The notes under the pieces: generated by a model
Seen by the model: only the letters and a program-made list of their open reading frames with translations
What the model was told of the DNA's origin: nothing
Databases searched by the model: none
NCBI GenBank assembly: GCA_036785705.1
Contig: JAWUZG010000032.1
Coordinates: 10,930,001-10,994,000 of the forward strand
Reading direction: 5' to 3'
Length of the DNA stretch: 64,000 nucleotides
Source: Acanthornis magna
Lineage: Eukaryota; Chordata; Aves; Passeriformes; Acanthizidae
Shown here: one piece after another, positions 36,701 to 51,700 of the stretch
Layout: every line of letters begins with the position of its first letter
How positions within the stretch are numbered: the stretch's first letter is position 1
Position numbers and translations under genes: made by a program

Positions 36701-39700
36701 TTGCAAGCATGTTAAAATAATGCTATAAGAGTACAATTCACGGCAATGATGAAACAAAACAAGTTTGTTTCCCCCCATTTTGATTTTGAATGATTATAAT
36801 GTGTCCTGGACTTCTTGTAGCAAAACCTATCTGCTTTTTAGGGATTACAGCTTATTTAAGAAATAGTAATATTTGTAAATGAATTAATTTTGAGGTAATA
36901 TTTGACAGATGCAGTAACTAAAGCTGTTCCTTCTATTTAAGATATTGCAGAATACTTGGCATGGAATTTGGAGGGTGTTGAAATATGTGAATCATATGTT
37001 CTTGGCAATGTGTGTACAAAAACCTGCAGCAGAAGAAAATGCAAAATCCATTTCAATGTGGAACTTTGCATCTAAAATTTAATTCTATAAATCCTGATTT
37101 TAAAGGGGGGATATCCTCTTCCCTTGTCATCATATGCCAGCAAATGAATGAAAAAGAGCCTTTTTATTTTCCCCCTTCCTGATTTTTTTTCCTGGCTTGC
37201 TTTTAAAAAACAGAAGTCAATAGAGAGGAATGGAATTGTAGTTGATTCCACTTTATAGGTAAACACACAGAGAAGGAAATGTATTCTCTACAGACATTTG
37301 CATCTACCTCATTTGTCACCCAGTGACATTTTCCATGTTTTTGAATCCCCGTTACCTCACTGTGCGCTGTTAAAATGAGCTTTGACAGCAGTACAACCTT
37401 TTTTTATAGGACTTGGTAGGATACTTTTGAAGTGCAGTGCCTGGTGAGTTAACAGCTGTAATTTTCATTACAGTGCAAGACGAGTGCTTCAGTTCCATAT
37501 GTTATGCTGAAAAATGCAAGCCTGTCTGCTTTAGTTGTCTTAACTTCAGAGGTTTAACTCTAGATTTACAGTTTTAACTCCAAACAGAAGCATGTGACTC
37601 TTAAGCTTTCCAGCAGGGCTGCTTGTTGGAATGAGCTGTGTGCTGTGTTAGAGCCCTTTTCCTTCTTCAAAGAGACATTCTGGCGGTACAGAAGCCAGCA
37701 TCTGGGCCGGGATGTCCCTGGGGTCACTGCTTGTCTGTGAAGGCTCTGCTCAAGTAAAATTCCGGTGTGCTGCAACATCTCGGCTTTGAGCCTTTCAGCC
37801 CCTGTGACTGGGACTCCTCCCAGCTAACTTTAGGAAATGAAGTGATGCATCTGAACTATGAGGTCTAGATTTCCTCTGTGCATTGGAAAGACACAGAGAG
37901 AGAGGGAGGAAATCTGTGCATGATTACTCTGATCTTATGTGGTCTAAATTTCTTTGCCAGTGATACCTGTCTTTTCTGCCAGCGCTGAAAGAGCCTTCAA
38001 TGTCTGTCCAAAACAAGTTAACCATATAAAATTTTTGTTCCTTTATTTCTTAATATTTTGGGAAGAATAATTATTTTACTTTCTAAATCAGTCACAATAT
38101 GTGCTGTAATTATGAATCATTGAATTGAAATAAGACAAAATCAGTGAGGTTTCTGTTGAAAAGCAGTACCTCCCCTCATGAGATATTAATTCTGTGTTTG
38201 ATTTTTCTACCTCACAGGACATAAAGCTAAAGACTGTAAAAAAACAAGTGCAAAGTTCCCCTATTGAGCTGCTCATTTTGCTTACACATACCTTCTTCAG
38301 ATCTTTTATTTTTTTTTTAGTTTATTAGCAAAAAATGATGAAGAAAAATATTAGCCCATTATATCAAACCCAGGAAATTTCTAAATAATTGAAAAGAGAG
38401 AGCAGAATGTATGTATGTGTGAGACTATAAATTGTGTATATATGCATAGAGACTTATATTGTTGAAAACCTGACTACTACTTAAAATTAGATGGAAATGT
38501 GTTGAAAAGATGCTTCTGATAATACATTTTCAGGTCATTGTTGAAATAACACTTTAAAGTCATGAAAAAAATCCCCTTTCTCTTTCTGAGAATTTACTTA
38601 AGTTAACAAGTTCAGGTATGTATTAATTCTTTATGTCAAATGTTTTTTCAATAATAGTATCTTCAATAATATTTTGGATACCTAACAGAGAGTCACTATT
38701 TCTTTTTAAGCTGCCTCTGAACAGTGCTTCTGGGAATTATGAATTACTGGTGGAAGGCCATGCTGATGGCCGGCGCATCTTCTCTAACCGTACCAACTTG
38801 ATGTACATGTCAAAGAGCACCTCTGTATTCATCCAGACTGATAAATCTATGTATAAACCAGGACAGGATGTGCTGTTCCGGATTGTCACTGTCTATCCTG
38901 ACCTTAAACCTTACAAAGTGTCTCTGAATATATATATACGAGTAAGTATCCACAGGAACATCGTTACACGTTGGAATGTGTCATATGTTCCAAATTTATG
39001 ACAAATACAGATCTTATGTATTGCTACCTAAATCTTGCTAGCAAGGCCACTCACGTTTAACATGCAGCTTGACTTTTCTCCTAGGATCCTCGGAAGAAAT
39101 TGATTCAGCAGTGGTTGATGGAGGAGGGTGATTTGGGTGTAGTTTCCAAAAAATTTCAATTATCAATGAATCCTCCACTAGGAGACTGGTCCATAGAAGT
39201 GGAAGTGAACGTGAGTATTAACATTGCCAAATCACAGAGAGATTTATTTCTTCTGCTAGATGTGTATAAAATTGTGTTTACTTTGCTGATACCAGTTATA
39301 AACATGGATCATGAGATGGGAAAATCCTTCTCTCATGTCATATATGATGCAAGATACTATGCAAAGATACTATGTAAACATCACAATATTTTCAGTATAT
39401 GCTTTTGTAGGGAAGGATACAAAACCCCCCAAACATACTTTATCCTAAAGTCGGGGTTTTGATTTTGGAATACAAATGTTATTAAAAAAGTAAGGGGTTG
39501 TAATATTAATATAAAAGAAAGGCCTTACAGAATATAGTTTTTTCTTTCTAAGTGAAATGCCCTTATGTTTGTTTTGCAAACATATACACAGAAATTCATT
39601 GTACCATGCTGTGCAGCCAGTTGGTGTCTCAAGGGTTGAGGAACCAAGACTATTTACAGATCCTAGCCTAGTTTTTGCCTAGTTTCAGCAATTTACAGTG

Positions 39701-42700
39701 ACTGATGAGTTACTGAGAAAAAAATAACTTTGTAAAATAGAAAGGATGACTAGTAATACAGAACTGTTGCAAAACAAAACTGGAAAGGTCTGTGTTGCAT
39801 GTTGCTATTGGTAGTAGTTCTCCCAGGCCAATCCTTTAAGCTGTACACTCATACACCATGGAATATATTTCAAAAATAGCTGTTCAAAACTTTGTGTGTC
39901 AGGTTTATTCAGTCTACTTTTAAATGCCTGTAATTTGGGAACTGCATTTCCGACTTGGCTTGCAGTGGCTGTTCAAAGACATTTAGCAAGTACAAACAGG
40001 ACTGCTTAATGTTACATAATGAGGGAGATGATGGGTAGAAAGTAGAAAAACTCATGTGATCATGTATTACTTGGGAGTAATATTTACCAGTACCAGTTAT
40101 GGTTGATAGATTTCTATAGGCTGAGGTATGTGAGGGTGGTGCTCAAGTGAGTGTCAGGACTGGATTTTTCAAACACTGTTGTCATGTGGGTGTGGAGTTG
40201 TTGCTGTTGTCTGTGATGGGAAAAATGTATTAAATTGTTCCTGTGCTCCTCCCTGTGTTCTGCCACTCCTTCTCATCCCCTGACTGCTGTTTCAGTAGCT
40301 TCTCAGTCACGCTGAAGCAGCTGTAGTCAGGCTGAATTCTGAAGTGAAGTGGGGAAATGACCCAAATTGAAAAGCATCTGTTTGTTTTTCTTTGCCTAGA
40401 TCAGACCAGCTGAAAGCCATCCCCACTCGTAGCTATTGTGGGTGCTTTTCAGCAGGTGGGGAAGTGTGGCTCAGACATGGGAACAAAGGCTGCTGACAGT
40501 GGTGGGCTTCTTCAACAGCTCACTTGCCAAGTGAAAAAGTGTTTGAGTGTTTTTGAAATGTTGCTTGGGCTTTCTGCAAAGGCTTAAGTAATGCCAAAAT
40601 CAGGAGATAAGTGATGAAGGAACTGCAGCAGCTGTTTTCAGGATTTGAGTGCCACTCCCTCCTGAAACAAAACTAAAAAGAAAAAAACTTGTAAAGTTGA
40701 AAGAAAAATGCATTGTAAATTCATCTGGGCTAATGAAACAGCTGTGAGACAAGTGAAGTGAAACCTTAATAGGCTGTAGTTGATGGTATTGTAAAGTTTA
40801 GCCATACGGTACTTCTACAGAAGGTTAATAATCCTGGAAAATATATGTCAGAGTGGGAATGTCTCTCAAGTCATGAGTAACAGGGAGAAAGTAAATAGGG
40901 AACATTTGGTTCCTGTCTGTTTCAACACATAGCTAAAGGGCATCAGGTAAAGGAGGTAAAGAGTGATTTCAAAATGACTGAAACATCATAACTGAACTGC
41001 AGAGCACAGCGCTGGCAGTTATTGTGAATACTGAAAATTCAGGTGGGATCAAAAAGTGTCTGGACAAATTCACAATACACTCCATTGAGAACTAATAACT
41101 AGAAAGCCCTTAGGTGTCAGCTCAAGACACAGTGTCACTCCTGGCTACCCTGGTGGTGTTTTCTATTACTTCGTGGTAGCCTTTTTGGAAAATGCATTCT
41201 AACAATGCAGATTGCTGGAGTAGCTGAATACAAAGGAACCAAACTCGTGATAAAAGTAGATCAGTCTAAATGGTTCCTTTTGACATTTAAACTCTTTGAA
41301 TTGAAAATTAAAATAGAGGAGAAAAAGAAGAGTACATTATACTAAGAAAAAGAAAAAAATTTAGGCCTTGGGGTTCAGATAAACCTGGCTATTCTTACAG
41401 GGCTTATCCTTTGGGAATGGAACAGCAACCCCAAGTCCCACACAGAAATACTTACGTTTACTTTCAGGCCCTTTTTTGTTTACACCTGCTCCACTTTAAT
41501 TTTCAAAGTCCGTGTTAAATATAATGACAAGGCAATATGCACTATTTCTACAATGTGTGCCTATATAGCATCTTACACTGGATAAGGGTATCATATCCAA
41601 GATACAAAAAATGACTATTGCAGTATTCACACTATTACATTAGGTCTGCCTAATGTAGTGCCTGGTGTGTTGTCTCACAGACTGTTATTTTTCTGATAGT
41701 TTGTCAACCATTGGATTAATGAAACCTGCAAGATACCTTGCAGAATAAAGGAAAAGAACTTTTCTAATGGGAAATGCTACTTTATTCTCTTGGCTGCAGG
41801 GGAGCTTATGCCATGAAATACAAGGTCATATGGGATGGGATTCAGTTTGAACATTAAGGTGTGTGGGTGTCTCTGTGTGGATGATGTAGTGGAGATTTAG
41901 TTGGTGATCACTCCTAGTAGATATTTCTAGCTATTATCTGTATTTCTAGCTATTATCTGTATACCCTCTATTCTGCAGCAGTTCTGCTGTTCAAGGGAGA
42001 TACAGGTTTTATTGGGTCATATATAAAGTTGCATAGATTCATCAATCTCTTCCTGATAACAGAGGTCACTGAGAACTTAGATTTACTGCTAAGGAAAACT
42101 TAGTATATGACTGGGATTTTTAGTAGATATGTGTACCTATCCTTAACTAGTACTGCCAGCTCTGGCTCTGCATGGCATCCAGTGCAGCTTATGGATCTGT
42201 TCAGGCTTTAGGAACATCCTCATATGGTAAACTCAGAATGATCTCTGTGTGACTTAGCTATCCTGATGCCGTGACCTGAACTTTCTGGTTAAATAGCCAG
42301 CCTTTCTTTCTCAGATTTCCCTCATCTTTAAAGAGCTGTTAAGTGATAAAATAACATTTCCCTTCTCGTGATTGCAGATCAGTTTCCAAGTGTACTGAGT
42401 TTTGATTTTTGGAAGTGCTGCCTCTGAATCCTCTTTTAAATCAAGTTTTGGCTGCTTGCTGCTGTTAAACATCCTGTAGTATTTTTTAATAAAAGTTCAG
42501 GTGTTAGTACAGCTGTTCCAGGAAAACTCAAGACAGAGTAATTACAGTCTGGTTTCCAAGTCTCTACCTTGTATTTTAGTTGGATATCTTATATTTCCTG
42601 TTGCTGAAAGACTTCTAGTTACTGAGTTTTAGTAGCATGCACCTCCAACCAGAAGTTGTTTCTAGTTAAATGGAATTTTGTAATCTAATTTATGGAAGTT

Positions 42701-45700
42701 ATTATGTAAAAATTTATGATCAAATATTGAGAAGTAGTAATGTTTCAGGTGCAACAAGGGCTTTCCAAAATATTTTTAAGAGTATTATTTTCTTTTTAAG
42801 CTTCAGCTATAAAGCAACTTTCAGAATCAACTGGGAATGATTATATACTTTACATGTTGAATTTTTCACTTTTGAGGTTTAATATATGGTGCAGTGTATC
42901 CGCAGGGAATTCTGTCATGTTTTGTTGCTACGTTAGTTACAGATTTCACATTTTATGCATTAAGTTTGATGTTATATATATAATAGCTTAAAAAAAGTGT
43001 CACATTTCTTCAAAAATCAGGCTGTACATAAAACCTTTGGCATTGGCTGAGTATTCAGTAGTTTGCAGATGTGCACAGATATTCAGTTAGGATCTGCTAG
43101 TGTAAATAGTGGTGACACTGGTGGGACTCCGACTAGTTTCTGGAGACTGCGCTGTTGAATTTGAACAGAATTTCATGCTGGCATTTGTTTCCTGCATGTG
43201 AAAACAAAGTATGGAAGTGATCATGAAGTGCTTCTGTTAGTTCTGTCTAGACAAAAATCTATTTTATTTAGCTGCAAAGCCAAGGCGGAAGAGTGCTCCT
43301 GACAGGGCCTGTGAGACAATGAGGTAGCCCCAGGAATGCAGCTGGTGCCAGCACTGCACTTTTCCAGGGCAAAACCCTGGACCACACCCAGAGTCTTTCC
43401 CCGTGCACTAACAGTGATGCATGTGAATGTCAGAAACAAATAAGAAAACAGACCCAGACCAGCTTAATTTCAGGAACTTTAGGTTGTCAGAGAAGAAAAA
43501 TAATCTGTGGGGAACAGCTCCTGTGACCTCACTTTTGTTGGATCTGACCCAATGAATTAAAACAGGACAGTTCATCACAGCAGAGCAAAATCTGGACTGT
43601 CGTTGTTAGGGATTCCTGGATGTCAGGATCCACAGCATCTAAGACCCACCTGCAGAAAGGCTCATTCTCATCATAGCAGAGCACTTGTATGAACCCTGGT
43701 TTGGCACTGTTTTCTCACTCTGGGTGATGGGCACAGAATGCAGTACGTGTTTTGCAGTTAAAGAAATGCTGATTTAGAGCAAAATGTTGTTTGTCTGGAA
43801 GGGTGAGTGCGCTTAAGCAGGAGAAGGCATGGAAGACAAAACCTGTACTAGAATAAAGCAGGTCTGGAAAAAATGGAATAGGCGTGGTGTTGTTTTCCTG
43901 TCTTGAAGAAAACCCCTAAAAATCTCTGTTGGGTTATGCATATGTAACTAACTGCTTGTCTCAAAAGCCATTATTCCTGGAAACTGGTTTAACGACTTCC
44001 ACTCCAGTATGTTTGAGCAGTATTTGCCAGAGAGACAGCCTTGCCCTGATGAACTAAAATGATAGAGTGGTTGAAGTGCTGCTACTTGTCCTACTTCAGA
44101 CCAGCTTGGCTAAAAAATGTGTCGGTGGAAAATGTGCCTTGGTATTCAAATCATCAAGATGACCAAGTAGGGTCTTTGCCTCTCCATGAACTATGAGGCA
44201 CGGCTTGATTTCTGTCACGGAGCATGTATTTTAGAGAAGGTGCAGCCAGGAGTACTAGCCTCAATGTAATCTCTGTTTTCTACTACTTACACTTCTCTTA
44301 GGTTTTAGTTGTACTTATTTTTTCTTTTTTATTTATTTTTAAAATTTTTTTATTTTTGCTTCTAAGACAATGTGCAGCAAAATTACTGTATTTTATTTTC
44401 AAGGGAGATGCTTTTTCACCATACTGCCTGGAGTACCATTTTGTTCAGGGTTTGCTTTATGGCAAGGGTCACATATGTGCTTAATATTGGAAATAAAAGC
44501 TGTACAGAGAAGAATGAGATGTGAGCTAAATTCACTACTGGTTACTTCTCTAAGATACATGTTCCTAAGACTGCCTGATAGTTGTCTTATTATGGACTGA
44601 TTTATTTATGTCAGTGCTGTAGCATTTTGTGTTGCAAGTATTATGATTTGCACAAATGTTGTCAAAATACCTGATTCTGCCTGAATATTTTCAAACTTAA
44701 GAATGTAAATATGGCAGTTATTTTGGTGATCAGTGACTTAATCATGAAATTGTCAGCAATCTGATTTTTACTTTGATAGGAGTATTTTGCTAGGAAATGT
44801 GTAAATACATACTTATAAAGGGCTTACTCTGAGATGCTTAATTTGCAGAGTTGTTGATCAGGTAACAAAAGTTTATGAATATTGTTTCAGGCTTTGGTCC
44901 TTGTCCTAGGGTTTTTACCACAGGAGTTCTCAGTTTATCCTTTCTTGCCACGAACAGTCATTCCTGTCTGATACATCTTGATGCCATCTGACAATTGGTT
45001 ATCCGTATTCATTCTCCTTTTCCCTCCTGAAGAAATCAGGAAATAAGTGAAAAAAATAGAAAAGTAGGAAAACAGAAGAGAATACAATTGCACATTATGT
45101 GTTTTTAAAATTCTTTTCCTTGATTTTAAGTAACAAATAACTAAAACAAGATGTAACACAAGAGTACCTCTGCTGAAGTAAGTATGACTGTAGACTGTAA
45201 TAAAATTCCAGTCACATTTTGAGTGTCGATCATAAGATTATACATGCTTTTGAAATAGTCTAGTCCACTCAATAGACACTGTGGGAGCTTCTTGTTTGCA
45301 GAAGTCAATGTAAGATGTGCTAGCAAAGATACTGCTGGTGTGTCAGTCACAGTTTATCATGACTGTGACTACTCATGCTAGGTAGTTTTATGCTAGCTAG
45401 CTCAAGTATTCCATTTTTTAATGCAGAAACCAGGCATATGTAGATGTCTACAGGGTGGAAGCTGCACAAGCTTTTCATTATGTATACTTAAAATCTACTT
45501 CATATGATCTTCTGTGTCCTTCTGTTTTGCAAATACATACTGCTGGTCTCTGCAGGAGCTGATAATGATTGAGCCATGATTTAAAATCACACCATGTCAG
45601 AAATTGTAATTTAACATGAATATGGGTGGGATTTGACCAAGAAGGTATGTTAAGCATACTAATCTAACCACAATTGTATGTATTTTCTCATATGAATTTT

Positions 45701-48700
45701 TTTCAATAGGGTCAAGTTCATTATCAAAGATTTAAAGTGATGGAATATGGTAAGTGTTATTTAAGGGACATAGCAGTGACCAAAATCAGTACTGATTCTC
45801 CATTAATTTATACTAGCTTCCCTTGGCTGGCATGAACCTTTTAAATACTCACAGAAAGTTTAATTTTCAAATCTTTGGCTTCTCTGAGACTGACAAAAAA
45901 TACCATCTTATCAGCTGCCCTGTTTATCTCTGGTAGTTTTAATGATCCCAGGATATCTTTATAGTATCTGATTGTGAAGCTTGCTGATGAATCTGTAAAG
46001 GCTGAAAAGCTAAATGTTTTATATGTCAGACTTACAAGCTTATGTGCAGGCTGCTTTTATGATGCTTTGTTCTTTCAGCAAAAAGCCTTACTCTGGGGAT
46101 TGGGTTAAAAATACATCTTACCTTATATTAGGAAACTTGGGAAACTACTAGTCTTTATCAAATTACATGTTCTACCCTTACTCCTTAAAAAAAAATTCCC
46201 TCTGTGAATTTAATGCCTTCTGTGATTATTTTTTAGTTTTACCAAAATTTGATGTCATGATAACAACACCCTTATACTACTCTTTGAGAGATGAAGATGT
46301 AACTGGTGTTGTCTCTGCAAAGTAAGTAAATCACTGATATTGTTGTCACCCTCTCTCTTAAGAAACTTACTGTGGGTCTCTAAGCATAAAAGTAAAAAAC
46401 ATATATTTAGAATGCTAATAAAGCCCCATCTATTCAAAATTGGTTGGCTAGTATAAGTTTCTTTGTAGTCACTGGATTTTGTTGTAAAAAGGTTCAATAG
46501 GTCTTCAGACTTCTAGTAAGTTCTTTTGATCTGGTAAACACACTTCTAGACTATAGCTATACATTTTCAGCTAGATTATTTGAGAATTTCTTAAGTTTCT
46601 TGCTTGCAATATATATTTTGATGCCTCTTTTTTTTTGTTCTTACAGTTCTTTTATGCTACTCTCCAACTTACCTCATTAAGGTCTGTAGGTAGAGTAATT
46701 ATATTTTATTAGACTGCTCAGAAAATTAGGCAAACTTCTATGAACACTCTTCTTGTTCCAATAAATCAACATTGTGGATTTCAAGTATAGGTTTCTCCTA
46801 CTTATCAAAATACCTATACCTGCAAATGGGTAAATTAAAACCTCTTGAGAAATTCAGAGAGGCTTCAGTGTAGACTCCTGTGTAAATAATATTTTATTTT
46901 TCAGAGGAGCAAATATCTAGACAAAAATTTACTATGCACTAATGTCAAGTAGCAATTAATTTTATTTTTGAAGATGAGAGCCAGATAGAGCTACCTGATA
47001 GATCCATCCAAGAATACCAAAATAAAGTGTCTTTCATGGGTTATCAAATGCCTTAAAATGCATACCTTCTGAAGAAGCATTTAATTTATAAATGAAATGC
47101 AGAAATGATTGTTTAGCAAGCTATTCAAATTCAATGTTTGGACTATGAGAAAACACTTAGTTCTGAGGAGTCCATGCAAGCTGATACTATAAATTTTCAA
47201 GGGCAGGTTGGATGGGGCCCTAAGCAACCTGATCTAGTGGCTGGCATTCCTGTCCATGACAAGGGGGTTAGAACTATATGACCTTTAAATCCCTTCCATC
47301 TCAAACCATTCTGTGATTCTGTGAATCTTATAAGGGGCAATTTTTAAAAAAGTTTTCCTTGCCTTTTTTCCTCATTCTGCTTCACTTTTGGAATCTATTA
47401 CATGCCAGCTAATACTTGGTTTCTTAAGTTATTTTGGTCTTCCACAAGATACTTGACTCTTTCGTTTGGTATACTCCTAAGGTATTTGAAAGTGTACCTG
47501 TCTGCTGCAATAAATTCATACTTAGACACCAGTGAATCATCTGAGATTGAATCCCAGCAGTGACAAAGTTTTACTGATACATCATAATTATTTATAGAGA
47601 ATGACTTCATTGTAGGTGATTGTTTTTATAGGCATAATGCCTCTTTATACAAAGAGTTTATATTCCCCTTACACTTGTAGATGTCATAAAGCCCTTTTCC
47701 TTTTTCATCTCTGGAGTATTACTAGATTAGTTAAGTACAGAGATGCTGCCCAGTGGCAGTATCATTTCAAGGTTAATGGCAGCTTATTACTGTGAGTTAT
47801 TACTGAGTTGAAATGCAAGACAGTGTTATCAGAGTTATTCCTGTGACTATGCTGTTTGATTTTTCTTCCTGTCTGCTTCTCAGCTTTGATAGTACTTAAG
47901 TGGCTGCATAATGATTTAAAGTTATCACATCTGAATGTATTACTGCTGAGGACTAGAATGATTTTAGGTGTCCTGTCTGTCCCCATGTCGTTTTTCCCTG
48001 CCCTTGCTTCTCTGTCTCAATCTGATAATGTAATGGTTTCTCTTAAGTATGACTTAGAAACATTTATACAAAACTTTTATTTTATTGTTGCTCAGTGACT
48101 GCATGTTGCTAGTGTCATCCTAAGAGGGGAGTATGTTACAGTTTTCAGATTTGTCACAGCTGGACATTGTTTGCAATGCTTTCTTGAGACTGTGATTACT
48201 AAATAATTAGTAATAGTTATTACCAAATCTCTGGAGATAATCTCATTTTGTGTTAGCAGCATTTGGTAAGCAACATACTTATATTTCCCACATCCCATTT
48301 TAGCTCTGCTGGACATAAGGTATGATGATACACCAGTGTTCTGTTCAATAACTTGCGTTTTTTTATCTTAACATAATTAGTTTGTACATTGTACAGCCCA
48401 TAATAATTTTAATAGGTTTATAGAGCTTGTGTGCAGGAAGGAGCAGCTCTGTGTATCTTCTTCAGGTTTTGGGCTTCCAGCTTTAGTGTTGATAAACTGG
48501 TCTCAGTATTGCAAACTCCCGTGTTTGAAAGTAGAAATGTGTTCTAGTCGCGTTTGAGGCCGGGGGATAATATTTTAATAGGATCTTTTGCCTTGAGTGC
48601 TCTTCAGGAGCCCAAGCCCTGGAGGGTAGTGTGTTGTTTGACTTTGCCTGATGTGTTTCAGGTACACATATGGAAAGCCAGTGAAGGGAACTGTAACAAT

Positions 48701-51700
48701 CACTTGCCTTTCTGTCTCTTACTGGACAAACAAGAGAAATATAACAACAACAATGGAGGTGAGTTGTTCTTTAGCAGTTTGAGTCTGTGTTCTGTTGTGG
48801 GTTAAATGATGCCTGGAACCATTCCTGAATGCTGAGTTCAGCTGGCATGGTCTATGGAATGACTTGCATGGAGAGTGTTAAACTCTCTTTAATTTCCAGC
48901 CTAAAGCATATACGTTCAGACTGCTTGTTGGGAATTATACTTGGCACCTGTGCTCCCTTTACCTGTGCCTGGAAGTTCCGTTGCAGAGTACTGGTTGACC
49001 CAGGTAGAAAAATTTTCCAGGGGTCGCATATGTCCATGCCCAGGAGTGCTCCCTGGCCCTGTGTCTGTCCTGCACACTGAGCCCTTTGTCACAAGGCCAG
49101 AGGAGAACACTCCAATTGTCTAGGTGGAGCTCTAGCGTGGTAGAAGCCAAAGCATTTTGCCTGCTAATTGCCAGCAATTACGTATGAGCTAGGCAGTAGT
49201 TATAACCTGAAGCATGAAATTTTTTAAAAAGACATAGAGCTTCAATATGAAGACTTAAAAGAGGTGATAGATCATTGCATTCTTTTTGCAAAATCAGACA
49301 TTTTATTTTGGGGTGTGGACTGTGTTAAAAAAGGTTAAATTTTTGCTACATGAGGTGGCTATAATTTTCTATTTGTTGACTTCAGCCACTGTCTGACTTC
49401 AATGTCTTCAGCAGAACTTAGTCTACAGAAACTCTGAGCTCAGATGTTGAATAGGGTGTACCCCTCTCCTCAGGCAGAAACCTGTTCATTATATTTTTCT
49501 GTAAAGTTTAGGTACCACTGTGCTAGCCATGTAGGAGTGGATAATTCTAGATGTTAGGAAAAAAAAGGTAATTTTTTTCATAAAGCACTGTTGCCTCTAA
49601 AAAAGTGGTGGAGTTCTACTGGATTTAATAAAAATGATTGCTGACATAAAAAAAAAATAAAGGGTCAGTGTTCATAATTTTCTGATGTTGACACTCTAAA
49701 ACTTGTATATGGAGAGAGCTGCAGGACTTAACCAGATATAAGGTACTATAGATGGAAAGGTGTCCTTGGCTTTTCTGGCTCAACAGTTATATTTTCCTAC
49801 ATTGCAGATAAATGGATCTGTGAATGTAACCTGTAACAAGCTTATGTTGCAAAACTTGAATGCTGAGCAGTCATGGCACCAGGGTGATGGTGATTACACA
49901 GAACCGATAGAAATGATCGCGGTGGTGACGGAGTCACTCACAGGTATGTGGCTCTGTGAGGTCTTCTGAGAGAAGTCCAGAGTAGCTGGTGCTGGAAGGC
50001 CTTACTGCCATGTGGAAGAGCTTGGAGCACTAGGAAAGTATCATATACTGATGTCAGCACAACCATCCACATGCAAATATATTGTCCAAATGTTGCTTGC
50101 CTAGAAATTAAATCGTTTACCCAGCTGTTAACTTGGTTGAATAGAGTTCTATGCTAAATGATATACTAAATAATCAAGAAATACATTCTGATGGGAGCTT
50201 AAAGGCGATGACTGATCATTTCTGATGAGAAGAGCAGGCAGAAAGAATTGCTAGCATTAGCCTGAATTTCAAAGACTTAAGTTTAATCATAAACTTACCT
50301 GACTTGTGTATTTGTAAACCACATTAGAAGAAAGAGTTCTCTGGTCCTGTGTTGTCCACTGTCTAGATGGACTGATTTGCAAACTGAGAGGTTTTTTGTG
50401 AGTTCATGTTCCATTGCACCTTGCACATTAGAAAAAAAATCATTTGAAAAAAAAACTTCTGCCTGCCCCAGGTTTCATTACAGACTTTGTGTAGAAACCC
50501 CCGCAAGGTGAAGCTGTCTGATCTGCAATTTATTAAGTTCCTTCCTTGTGTCATTCTGTGTGAGTGGAGCCCTATGTGGCACATATTTAGCATTGTGGCA
50601 GGCAGTACCAGTACATATGCCACCTTTGTACTGATGCTCAGCTAAAAGGGTGAAGAATGATAGGAGTGGAAATAGTGAAAAATATGATAAAATTATTTAA
50701 AAATCTTGGGCAGTAAGTTGTATTGGTGCTAAAGTAATATGCATGTTAAATGCATGTGGTCTAAACACATACGATTTTTCAACAGGAATCTCCCAAAATT
50801 CAAGTAGCATCATATTTCCAAAGCAAAGTGACTATTTTATTGAATTTCTGGACTACTCTAGAGTTATAAAGCCTTCTCTGAACTTCATAGCTACTGTAAG
50901 TTCTTTTGTTTGATTATCATCATAAATGTGACTTCTCTTGTGTGCTTAGATAGCAAAGTTTGCCTTGGATTTTTAAGTGTAATTTACAGATTTGTTTTCA
51001 AATTCCCTCTTTTTTCACAATGCATATCAGCAAATTCTAAACTTGGAGGTATTTGCTCTAGAAAAGGATAAAATGGCAGGGAATGCTGTAATATTGGCAA
51101 GACATATTTGAGTATAGTTTGTCAGCATTCTTATGGAAGAAAAACTTTCCCTAGCTGGTTCTTTTCCATTAGGTGACTGTGCTTTAAAGCAGCAGATTAG
51201 TTATTGAGTTCCAAACCTCCTTATAATATTTGTGTATCTAACTGTGTGTGTGTATATATGTATATATACAAATATATACTTTATATAGTGTATTTGTATA
51301 TTTAAGCAGCTTTTATATAATTCAATTAAAACTCATCAAACCATGTTGCTCTCAAGTGGAAGTGTTGTTTCTGCCTCCTTTCTCATACCAGCTGCAGTCC
51401 ACTCATAGAAGTATTTCATGCTCTTCATTCTGTCCCTCATCTGCATTCAGTATTTTTGCATTTTGCAGAGGTTGCATATTGTATCACTGCATTTTGCTTG
51501 AAAAGGGGAATCAACTTTACAATTCCTGAGCCTTTACTGTATAGAAATCAAACCTAAATAGCAATGATTTAGGCTGTATATACTCTTCCAGAGTAGATTG
51601 GCTCAAGACTTAGCTTTATGCTAGCCTGATCATTTGAGCTTTTGGTTTTTGTGCTTTTCATTTTCCTTGCCAGCATCCTAGTTTGAATCCACCTGCATTT

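Noticed and set aside
37412..37445. Segment between TTTTTTATAG and a GTGAGT donor in intron 3
   Set aside because: Length (34 nt) gives the wrong phase and the peptide does not match CD109.
38598..38624. Possible exon between TTTCTCTTTCTGAG and a GTATGT donor just upstream of exon 4
   Set aside because: In the required phase it meets a TAA after three codons and its length does not restore the frame.
38687..38710. Alternative exon 4 start using an AG upstream, adding ESLFLFK in frame
   Set aside because: Frame-compatible with exon 2, but that AG lacks a pyrimidine tract and sits on the branch-point sequence; the downstream AG with a strong tract plus the 29-nt micro-exon explains the frame and the homology.
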